Shown here piece after piece: positions 1 through 5,512 of a stretch of DNA of 11,293 bases. The stretch's first letter is position 1; every line of letters starts with the position of its first letter. The notes under the pieces were generated by a model. The model did not search any database, was not told the origin of the DNA, and saw nothing but the letters and a program-made list of their open reading frames with translations. Source of the DNA: SIG459 sp045532145 (GTDB lineage Bacteria; Bacillota; Clostridia; Oscillospirales; Oscillospiraceae); NCBI GenBank assembly GCA_045532145.1, contig JAZSFJ010000099.1:1-11293 (forward strand). Direction: 5' to 3'. Position numbers and translations under genes: made by a program.

Positions 1-264
1 AACGCCATCGGTGATTCCGAGGACGCGGTCGAGCTCAGCGGGGAACTCGGGGCCGCTGGTGAACTTGACGAGAACGTAGTAGCCTTCGGAAAGGTAGTTG
101 ATTTCGTAAGCGAGCTTGCGCTTACCCATCTCCTCCATTTCATCGATGGTACCGTTTGCCTCGACAAGAGCCTTGAACTTTTCTACGACAGCAGCGTACT
201 CCTCCTCAGCAAGGTTGGGGTTGAGGATGTACATGCACTCGTACTTAGCGGTAGTCTTTGCCAT
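1..264 (-). CDS. rpsF: 30S ribosomal protein S6, partial (C-terminus off window)
   Basis: The reverse strand reads MAKTTAKYECMYILNPNL from an ATG at 264-262, then the S6 hallmarks GKRKLAYEIN and EGYYVLVKF followed by AELDRVLGI. S6 binds 16S rRNA as a heterodimer with S18 in the platform of the small ribosomal subunit. Eighty-eight codons are visible, close to the whole usual length (about 95), so only the last few residues are missing. The start is fixed by a near-perfect Shine-Dalgarno AGAAGGAGGT (280-271) six bases upstream. In Firmicutes rpsF normally leads an rpsF-ssb-rpsR operon, whose remainder would lie to the left of this window. It has its own strong promoter and a foldable leader. 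The family call is secure. Confidence 0.96.
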   Translation of the reverse strand, partial: MAKTTAKYECMYILNPNLAEEEYAAVVEKFKALVEANGTIDEMEEMGKRKLAYEINYLSEGYYVLVKFTSGPEFPAELDRVLGITDGV

Positions 265-270
265 TTCAGC

Positions 271-341
271 ACCTCCTTCTGGACTAATGGCCTGCACCTG
301 CAATGTGCAGGCAAGGATATACCCACTAATCCATAGTGGGC
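271..341 (-). promoter_or_regulatory. rpsF 5' leader with alternative hairpins
   Basis: The leader RNA begins with hairpin A, CCCACUA-UGGAU-UAGUGGG (340-322), then hairpin B, CCUGCAC-AUUGCAG-GUGCAGG (311-291). The 3' half of hairpin A can instead pair with the bases just before the Shine-Dalgarno: 333-323 with 290-280 gives 11 pairs including two G-U pairs. That helix would enclose hairpin B, leave an 11-nt one-sided bulge (322-312) and touch the first base of AGAAGGAGGU. The two folds are mutually exclusive. S6:S18 autoregulatory leaders upstream of rpsF are known in bacteria, but I do not see the CCG I associate with that motif (the bulge has CCU), so the identity is unproven. Confidence 0.5.
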
Positions 342-347
342 TCTATT

Positions 348-375
348 ATTATACACTTTTTTTTCGTAATGTCAA
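348..375 (-). promoter_or_regulatory. rpsF promoter
   Basis: On the minus strand TTGACA (375-370) and TATAAT (353-348) are both perfect sigma-A consensus boxes, separated by 16 bases. Transcription would begin near 341, giving a leader of about 75 nt before the rpsF start. Confidence 0.85.
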
Positions 376-451
376 GGGGAAAGTGTTGATTTTACAGGCT
401 TTTTTGCATTTTCAGCCCCTTGTGGGAGGGCGTGAATTTTGTCGCAATATA
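376..451. other. Intergenic stretch without recognised features
   Basis: This T-rich sequence lies between the rpsF promoter and the palindrome array. I see no convincing promoter, ribosome-binding site or reading frame in it. Confidence 0.5.
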
Positions 452-660
452 TTGGGGCTTACTCTCGTTTTCGAAGAAAACATATCGCGTGCAATGCACA
501 TATCGCAGGCGAAAGCATATATCGCGCACGAAGTGCATATCGCCTGTTTGCGATATTTTTCCTCCGCAAAAGCGATATTCGCCCGCGGGGCGAGCGATAT
601 ATTTCCACGCAAAAACTTTTGTGCGGAAATGCGATATTCGCTTCGCGAGAGATGGCCCAA
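452..660. repeat. Nested heptad/hairpin palindrome array
   Basis: Four direct heptads ATATCGC (482-488, 500-506, 519-525, 537-543) are followed, across a 6-nt loop (544-549), by four inverted heptads GCGATAT (550-556, 572-578, 594-600, 631-637). Most spacers are themselves small palindromes: GTGCA-A-TGCAC (489-499), GC-GAAA-GC (509-516), GCAC-GAA-GTGC (526-536), TCGCCC-GCG-GGGCGA (579-593) and an imperfect long hairpin (601-630); 557-571 pairs only weakly. Flanking hairpins are TTTTC-GAA-GAAAA (468-480) and TCGC-TTC-GCGA (638-648). Outer bases TTGGG (452-456) and CTCTCG (462-467) match CCCAA (656-660) and CGAGAG (646-651), so the region can close as one branched fold with heptads paired 4-1, 3-2, 2-3 and 1-4. 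It lies between two divergent promoters and outside both predicted transcripts. Function unknown. Confidence 0.8.
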
Positions 661-667
661 AAAACTA

Positions 668-696
668 TTTACAAACACCCCTTCGCCCTTTATAAT
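668..696 (+). promoter_or_regulatory. Promoter of the XRE-lepA operon
   Basis: TTTACA (668-673) and perfect TATAAT (691-696) are 17 bases apart. A perfect 7-bp inverted repeat, AACTATT (663-669) and AATAGTT (700-706), brackets the core promoter. A second dyad, TCAC...GTGA (708-722), overlaps the ribosome-binding site. Both are plausible autoregulatory sites for the XRE protein, which is an inference. Confidence 0.75.
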
Positions 697-728
697 ACCA
701 ATAGTTATCACTTGAAAGGTGAAAAAAC

Positions 729-1037
729 ATGGAACGAAACTTCTCAATCACCATGTCGGAGCTGCGAAAGGCCCATGGCCTCAGCCAGCGAAAGGCAGCC
801 GCCGACCTTAAAATAAGCCAGGCTCTTTTGAGCCACTACGAAAACGGCGCCCGCGAGCCGGGTCTCGGCTTTGTATGCCGGGCCTGCCGCTACTACGGCG
901 TAAGCGCCGATTATCTCCTTGGCCTTAGCGACGAAAGCGCCCAGTCCGCCGGGAGAGAGGAGCTGGAAAGCCTCGTGAAGGAGCTTCGCGAGCTCAGCGA
1001 CAGGGCAAGCAAAACACTGGAGGAGCTGAAAAAATGA
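729..1037 (+). CDS. Small XRE-family HTH transcriptional regulator
   Basis: This 102-residue protein has an N-terminal Cro/CI-type helix-turn-helix (about residues 6-66): LRKAHGLSQRKAAADLKIS, then ALLSHYENGAREPG and YYGVSADYLLGLSD. That is the classic HTH_3 pattern ending in the DYLLG motif. Residues 75-102 are rich in Glu, Leu and Lys and probably form a dimerising helix. There is no sensor domain. The start has Shine-Dalgarno AAAGGTG (715-721) seven bases upstream. Its TGA overlaps the lepA ATG (ATGA, 1034-1037), so the two genes are co-transcribed and translationally coupled. The nested palindrome array lies directly upstream of its promoter. The family is clear; the target is unknown, and autoregulation and control of lepA are the simplest guesses. 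Confidence 0.88.
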   Translation: MERNFSITMSELRKAHGLSQRKAAADLKISQALLSHYENGAREPGLGFVCRACRYYGVSADYLLGLSDESAQSAGREELESLVKELRELSDRASKTLEELKK

Positions 1038-2845
1038 TCGCAAAGGACCACATCAGAAACTTTTCTATAATCGCCCATATTGACCACGGCAAGTCCACCC
1101 TTTCCGACCGTCTCATTGAGCACTGCAACGCTGTGCCCCAGCGCGAGATGGAGAACCAGATTCTGGACAACATGGAGCTTGAGCGGGAGCGCGGCATCAC
1201 CATCAAGGCCCGCGCCGTCCGTCTGGACTACACCGCCGAGAACGGGGAGACCTACGCCCTCAACCTCATCGACACTCCGGGCCATGTTGACTTCAACTAT
1301 GAGGTCAGCCGCTCTCTGGCCGCCTGCGAAGGCGCGGTGCTGGTTGTGGACGCCGCCCAGGGTGTTGAGGCTCAGACGCTGGCCAACACCTATCTGGTCC
1401 TCGACCCCGACCTTGAGATTCTTCCCGTCATCAACAAGATCGACCTGCCCGCCGCTGACCCCGCCAAGGTTAAGCAGGAGATAGAGGACATCATAGGTCT
1501 GGACTGCTCCGAAGCTCCCGAGATAAGCGCAAAAATGGGTCTCAATACCCGCGCCGTTTTGGAGGACGTGGTCAAGAATGTCCCCGCCCCCACCGGCGAT
1601 GCCTCCGCCCCTCTCAAGGCACTTATTTTCGACAGCCAGTACGATGCCTATGTTGGCGTTATCGTCTATGTCTGCGTGAAGGAAGGCACTCTTGAGGTTG
1701 GTCAGGAGGTCAAGATGATGGCCTCCGGCGCCACCTTCAAGGTTCTAGAGTGCGGCTATCTCCGTCCCAAGGGAGTGGAGAACACCCGCTGCCTCCGGGC
1801 AGGCGAGGTTGGTTGCTTCACCGCCTCCATCAAGAATGTTAAGGACACCAGCGTTGGCGACACTGTCACCGATGCGGCCTCTCCCGCCGCCGAGCCCCTC
1901 CCCGGCTACCGCCCCGCAAGACCCATGGTCTACTGCGGCATCTACACCGAGGACGGCAGCCGCTTCGGCGACCTCCGCGAGGCTCTGGAAAAGCTCCAGC
2001 TCAACGACGCCTCCCTTGTTTTCGAGCCTGAAAGCTCCGTAGCTCTGGGCTTCGGCTTCCGCTGCGGCTTCCTCGGAATGCTCCACATGGAGATTATTCA
2101 GGAGCGTCTGGAGCGCGAGTTCAATCTGGACCTTATCACCACTCTGCCCAGCGTTATTTACGAGATTACCAAGTCTGACGGCAGCGTGCTGCGCATAGAT
2201 AACCCCCACGACTATCCCGACCCCACCGTTATCGAGGAGAGCCACGAGCCCTTTGTTAAGGCCAGCATCATCGCTCCCCCGGACTACATAGGCAATATCA
2301 TGCCCATGTGCCAGGACCGCCGTGGCGAGTTCAAGGATATGCAGTATCTGGACAAGAACCTTGTGGAGATACATTATAACCTGCCCCTCAACGAGATAGT
2401 CTACGACTTTTTCGACACCCTCAAGGCCCGCACCAAGGGCTATGCCAGCCTTGACTATGAGTTCCTTGAGTACCGTCCCAGCGACCTTGTTAAGGTGGAC
2501 ATCCTCCTCAACGGCGAGCAGGTGGACGCTCTCAGCTTCATTGTCCACCGGGAAAAGGCCTATGGCCGCGCCCGCCGCATCTGCGAAAAGCTGAAGGACA
2601 ATATCCCCCGCCAGCTCTTCGAGGTGCCCGTTCAGGCCGCCATCGGCGGAAAGATAATCGCCCGCGAAACCGTCAAGGCCGTCCGCAAGGACGTTCTTGC
2701 CAAGTGCTACGGCGGCGACATCACCAGAAAGAAGAAGCTTCTCGAAAAGCAGAAGGAAGGCAAGAAGCGCATGAGAAGCCTGGGCACAGTCCAGATGCCC
2801 ACCGAGGCTTTTATGGCAGTTTTGAAGCTGGACGACGAAGACTAA
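1034..2845 (+). CDS. lepA: Elongation factor 4 (ribosomal back-translocase LepA)
   Basis: This 603-residue translational GTPase is the usual length for EF4. The G motifs are AHIDHGKST (14-22), RGIT (53-56), DTPGH (80-84), NKID (134-137) and SAK (165-167). EF-G-like domains II, III and V follow, then the LepA-specific C-terminal domain, which ends in the family signature GKKRMRSLG followed by PTEAFMAVLK. EF4 binds the ribosome and acts in initiation, back-translocation or stalled-ribosome handling, especially under ionic or pH stress. The start is supported by GGAGGAG (1019-1025) and by coupling to the XRE gene through a 4-base overlap. A strong terminator follows the stop codon. Having a small HTH regulator as first gene of the lepA operon is unusual; in Bacillus lepA precedes hemN and hrcA. 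Confidence 0.98.
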   Translation: MIAKDHIRNFSIIAHIDHGKSTLSDRLIEHCNAVPQREMENQILDNMELERERGITIKARAVRLDYTAENGETYALNLIDTPGHVDFNYEVSRSLAACEGAVLVVDAAQGVEAQTLANTYLVLDPDLEILPVINKIDLPAADPAKVKQEIEDIIGLDCSEAPEISAKMGLNTRAVLEDVVKNVPAPTGDASAPLKALIFDSQYDAYVGVIVYVCVKEGTLEVGQEVKMMASGATFKVLECGYLRPKGVENTRCLRAGEVGCFTASIKNVKDTSVGDTVTDAASPAAEPLPGYRPARPMVYCGIYTEDGSRFGDLREALEKLQLNDASLVFEPESSVALGFGFRCGFLGMLHMEIIQERLEREFNLDLITTLPSVIYEITKSDGSVLRIDNPHDYPDPTVIEESHEPFVKASIIAPPDYIGNIMPMCQDRRGEFKDMQYLDKNLVEIHYNLPLNEIVYDFFDTLKARTKGYASLDYEFLEYRPSDLVKVDILLNGEQVDALSFIVHREKAYGRARRICEKLKDNIPRQLFEVPVQAAIGGKIIARETVKAVRKDVLAKCYGGDITRKKKLLEKQKEGKKRMRSLGTVQMPTEAFMAVLKLDDED

Positions 2846-2854
2846 AAATTTATC

Positions 2855-2880
2855 AAAGGGCTGCCCTTGGGCAGCCCTTT
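2855..2880 (+). terminator. lepA transcription terminator
   Basis: AAAGGGCTGCCC (2855-2866) and GGGCAGCCCTTT (2869-2880) are perfect complements, formally 12 bp with a 2-base loop (about 10 bp with a realistic loop). The downstream T-run is short and broken (ACATTTT). The hairpin starts 9 bases after the lepA stop. Confidence 0.8.
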
Positions 2881-2890
2881 ACATTTTAAA

Positions 2891-3030
2891 GCCTCCCTTG
2901 TGTAAAGGGAGGTGGCCCGAAGGGTCGGAGGGATTGTGCGGTGATAACTTTCATATTTGCAACACACTACGGCGAATTTGGACAATCCCTCAGTCAGCTT
3001 CGCTGACAGCTCCCTTTACACAAGGGAGCC
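2891..3030 (+). repeat. Folded intergenic repeat, copy 1 (variant subfamily)
   Basis: The arms CCTCCCTT-GTGTA-AAGGGAGG (2892-2912) and CTCCCTT-TACAC-AAGGGAG (3010-3028) are complementary to each other and each is also self-complementary. Between them lie hairpin 1, GGCCC-GAA-GGGTC (2914-2926), a central stem GAGGGATTGT/ACAATCCCTC (2928-2937 with 2982-2991) and hairpin 2, GTCAGC-TTC-GCTGAC (2993-3007). Compared with copies 2-4, both arm cores and the central stem differ in matched, compensating ways. It starts 45 bases after the lepA stop and lacks flanking TA. Confidence 0.85.
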
Positions 3031-3063
3031 TTGCAAGGTATTTCTTTTATTTCAATTTCCCTC

Positions 3064-3092
3064 TTTTCAAATCCGCAGCTTTGGAGTATAAT
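3064..3092 (+). promoter_or_regulatory. apgM-ispE promoter
   Basis: A perfect -10 box TATAAT (3087-3092) is preceded at 17 bases by a weak -35 box TTTTCA (3064-3069). The transcript would begin near 3099, giving a leader of about 58 nt to the ATG at 3158. Confidence 0.65.
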
Positions 3093-3157
3093 ACAACAAA
3101 ATGTACGGCACGGGCGCACATTCTTCCGCGCACCATGCACACGAGGAGGCCCCAAAG

Positions 3158-4390
3158 ATGAAATATCTGCTTTTTATAGGCGACGGCATGGCCGATAACA
3201 GCGTTCCCGCTCTGGGAGGCAAGACCCCTTTGCAGTACGCCAAGACCCCCACCATTGACGCTCTGGCAGCCAAGGGTACTCTGGGCAGCGTTAAAAACTG
3301 CCCCGACAGTCTGCCCGCCGGCAGCGACACCGCCATACTCTCCATCTTCGGCTGCGACCCGCTGAGCTGCTACACAGGCCGCGCCCCTCTGGAAGCTGCC
3401 GCCACGGGCATAAAGCTCCGGCCCGGAGACATTGCCTACCGCTGCAACATGGTCTGCTACGAGGACGGGGACATTCCCTTTGAGGAAAAGCGCATACTCT
3501 CCCACTCCGCAGGCAGCATCGAGGGGGATGTGTCCGATGCCATTATCACAGAGCTTTTCGCCGAGCCCGAGTTCGCCGCAGCCGCGGAAAAAGCCGGTAT
3601 GAAGGTCTACCCCGCCTCCTCCTTCCGCCACATCGCCGTTCAGAGCGGCGCCAGCGCCGAGGGCATGAAGCTCATCCCTCCCCACGACCATCTGGGAGAG
3701 GTCATCGGCCCTCTGCTGCCCTCCGGCGGCAGCAACGGAAGCGTCCTTTTTGAGCTTATGAAGCTAGCCCACAGCAAGCTCGATAAGCTGCCCATAAACG
3801 AAAAGCGCAGAGCTGAGGGCAAGATGCCCGCCAACGGCATCTGGTTCTGGGCCGAGGGCACAGCCGTGGAGCTGCCCTCCTTTGTGGAGCAGTTCGGCAA
3901 AATGGGCGGAGTTATTTCCGCCGTGCCCCTCTGCCACGGTATTGCCGCCCTCACGGGCCTTGAGCGGGTATTTGTGGAGGGTGCAAGCGGCGAGCTTGAA
4001 ACCAACTATGAGGGCAAGGTAAAGGCCGTTATTGAGACTCTGGAGAAATACGACTTCGCCGCGCTCCATGTGGAAGCTCCCGACGAGTGCACCCACAATG
4101 GAGATACTCCCGGCAAGATTCAGGCCATTGAGTATCTGGATTCCCGCTGCATGGCCCCTCTGGTGAAAGCCTTTGATGAAAAGGGCTGGGACTACCGCAT
4201 TTTGTTCCTCTCCGACCATAAAACCCTCACATCCACAAGAGGTCACGACGGAGAGCCGGTGCCCTTCCTCCTCTATGATTCCACTATTGACACAGGCAGC
4301 GGACTCAGCTATTGTGAAGAGGACGGGGCCAAGGGGACTTATTATCCCTCCGGGGCCCAAAGCTGCATGAGGATTTTGTTCGGAATATGA
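3158..4390 (+). CDS. apgM: Cofactor-independent phosphoglycerate mutase, archaeal type (ApgM)
   Basis: This 410-residue cytoplasmic enzyme of the alkaline-phosphatase superfamily interconverts 3- and 2-phosphoglycerate in glycolysis and gluconeogenesis. Metal- and phosphate-handling motifs are in the expected order: FIGDGMAD (6-13, with Asp9), LPAGSDTA (52-59, with the candidate nucleophile Ser56), GRAPLEAA (74-81), DECTHNGD, and SDHKTLTSTRGHDGEPVPFLLYD near residues 352-374. Length fits ApgM (about 400 residues), not the longer GpmI. The chosen ATG has GAGGAGG (3143-3149) eight bases upstream. An in-frame ATG at 3101 sits almost at the predicted transcription start and would add a low-complexity tail, so I reject it. 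The stop overlaps the ispE start. Relatives are sometimes annotated as phosphonopyruvate decarboxylase-like, but no phosphonate genes are nearby. Confidence 0.93.
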   Translation: MKYLLFIGDGMADNSVPALGGKTPLQYAKTPTIDALAAKGTLGSVKNCPDSLPAGSDTAILSIFGCDPLSCYTGRAPLEAAATGIKLRPGDIAYRCNMVCYEDGDIPFEEKRILSHSAGSIEGDVSDAIITELFAEPEFAAAAEKAGMKVYPASSFRHIAVQSGASAEGMKLIPPHDHLGEVIGPLLPSGGSNGSVLFELMKLAHSKLDKLPINEKRRAEGKMPANGIWFWAEGTAVELPSFVEQFGKMGGVISAVPLCHGIAALTGLERVFVEGASGELETNYEGKVKAVIETLEKYDFAALHVEAPDECTHNGDTPGKIQAIEYLDSRCMAPLVKAFDEKGWDYRILFLSDHKTLTSTRGHDGEPVPFLLYDSTIDTGSGLSYCEEDGAKGTYYPSGAQSCMRILFGI

Positions 4391-5256
4391 TGGAAACCTT
4401 TGAAAAAGCCTACGCAAAACTGAATATTTCTCTGGATGTGCTGGGTCTTTTGCCCAACGGCTACCACGAGATGAGCATGGTAATGCAATCCGTGAGCCTC
4501 TGGGACGATGTTTATGTGGAGCTCAATGACAGCGGACTCATCAGCGGCGAGAGCAACGCCCCCTTTCTCCCCTGGGACGATGGGAACATCGCCGTGCGGG
4601 CCGCCAAAGCCTTTTTCAAGGCGGCGGGGATGGACTCCGCCGGGGCCCATATACGCCTAGTTAAGCGCATACCCACCTGCGCGGGCATGGGCGGCGGCTC
4701 CAGCGACGGAGCAGCGGTGCTCCGGGCCCTGAACCGCCTCTGCGGAGATAAGTTCACAAGAGCAGAGCTTGAGCGCATATCCGAATCCGTGGGCAGCGAC
4801 ATCGCCTTCTGCGTGGCGGGAGGCACTCAGCTGGCCACCGGCACAGGCACCACTCTCCGGGACATAGAGCCCATGCCGGAATGCACCATAGTGGTCTGCA
4901 AGCCCTCCTTCGCCATTCGCACCCCGGAGCTTTTCAGGCAAATCGACTCCCGCCGCAGCCGCCTCCACCCGGACACCGCCGGGATACTGGAAGCATTGGG
5001 CCGGGGTGAGCTTGAGGCTGTGGCAAGGCGGATGTACAACGTTTTTGAGGATGTGCTCCCCCGCTCCTGCGGAGATATTGCCCGGCTGAAAAGCCTTCTT
5101 CTGGACGCCGGCGCTCTGGGCAGCGTTATGACCGGCACCGGCAGCGCACTTTTTGGAGTGTTTGACGATGAGGCTTTGGCAGAAAAAGCACTCGCCGAGA
5201 TAAAGAAAGAATGCCCCGAGGCATGGCTCACAAAGCCGATAAATACACTGATGTAA
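4387..5256 (+). CDS. ispE: 4-diphosphocytidyl-2-C-methyl-D-erythritol kinase
   Basis: This GHMP-family kinase of 289 residues (usual about 280-300) phosphorylates CDP-methylerythritol in the MEP pathway to isopentenyl diphosphate. The N-terminal AYAKLNISLDVLG carries the catalytic Lys11. The GHMP phosphate loop PTCAGMGGGSSDGAA is at 96-110. The GSDIAFC motif holds Asp138, the expected catalytic base. The C-terminal glycine motif is MTGTGSALFGVF. The start sequence ATGATGG allows initiation at 4387 (overlapping the apgM TGA by 4 bases) or at 4390 (overlapping by one). The ribosome-binding site is weak, so translation probably depends on termination of apgM. The pair is a tight operon that ends in repeat copy 2, whose right hairpin plus T-run can act as terminator. 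Confidence 0.96.
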   Translation: MMETFEKAYAKLNISLDVLGLLPNGYHEMSMVMQSVSLWDDVYVELNDSGLISGESNAPFLPWDDGNIAVRAAKAFFKAAGMDSAGAHIRLVKRIPTCAGMGGGSSDGAAVLRALNRLCGDKFTRAELERISESVGSDIAFCVAGGTQLATGTGTTLRDIEPMPECTIVVCKPSFAIRTPELFRQIDSRRSRLHPDTAGILEALGRGELEAVARRMYNVFEDVLPRSCGDIARLKSLLLDAGALGSVMTGTGSALFGVFDDEALAEKALAEIKKECPEAWLTKPINTLM

Positions 5257-5257
5257 A

Positions 5258-5404
5258 TACCTCCCTCTGACGAGGGAGGTGCCCCGAAGGGGCGGAGGGA
5301 GAGACTAAGGCAGCTGCGCTTATTAAGGCATTGATAAATAAATTAACTGCAGCACTCTCTCCCTCAGTCAGCTTCGCTGACAGCTCCCTCGTCAGAGGGA
5401 GCTA
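5258..5404 (+). repeat. Folded intergenic repeat, copy 2
   Basis: Left arm ACCTCCCTC-TGAC-GAGGGAGGT lies at 5259-5280 and right arm AGCTCCCTC-GTCA-GAGGGAGCT at 5382-5403. Hairpin 1 is GCCCC-GAA-GGGGC (5281-5293), the central stem GAGGGAGAG/CTCTCCCTC (5295-5303 with 5357-5365), and hairpin 2 GTCAGC-TTC-GCTGAC (5367-5381). TA lies at both ends (5258-5259, 5403-5404). It begins two bases after the ispE stop. Confidence 0.9.
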
Positions 5405-5410
5405 TTTTTT
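5384..5410 (+). terminator. Probable ispE terminator formed by the repeat's right arm
   Basis: CTCCCTC-GTCA-GAGGGAG is followed by CTATTTTTT, giving a 7-bp GC-rich hairpin with a T-run. Only this repeat copy is followed by a T-run, so here the element seems to serve as terminator before the gdhA promoter. Confidence 0.6.
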
Positions 5411-5434
5411 ATCCGAAAAATCTTCCCGATTTTC

Positions 5435-5463
5435 TTGACAAAGCCTCTTTCTGCGAGTAAAAT
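5435..5463 (+). promoter_or_regulatory. gdhA promoter with downstream dyad
   Basis: Perfect TTGACA (5435-5440) and TAAAAT (5458-5463) are separated by 17 bases, with a start expected near 5470. Just downstream lies the inverted repeat ATTTAA-TGAG-TTAAAT (5475-5490), extendable by G-T and C-G pairs (5473-5492). This is a candidate operator or short hairpin in the leader. Confidence 0.82.
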
Positions 5464-5512
5464 TTATCCCATCGATTTAATGAGTTAAATTGCCGAAAAG
5501 GAGTCGAAATAC

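Noticed and set aside
482..637. CRISPR-like repeat/spacer pattern.
   Set aside because: The repeats are 7 bases, reverse orientation at the midpoint, and are separated mostly by short self-palindromic spacers; no cas gene is near.
412..816. Several overlapping open frames on both strands through the palindrome array (for example 412-747 minus, 420-695 plus, 439-816 plus).
   Set aside because: They exist because the repeated heptads lack stops. They have no ribosome-binding site or recognisable domain, overlap one another, and run into the clear XRE gene.
1745..2548. 267-codon open frame antisense to lepA.
   Set aside because: Shadow frame over highly conserved LepA sequence with no start signals.
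3101..3157. N-terminal extension of ApgM from ATG 3101.
   Set aside because: It would start within a few bases of the predicted transcription start with no ribosome-binding site; ATG 3158 has GAGGAGG at ideal spacing and matches the family N-terminus.
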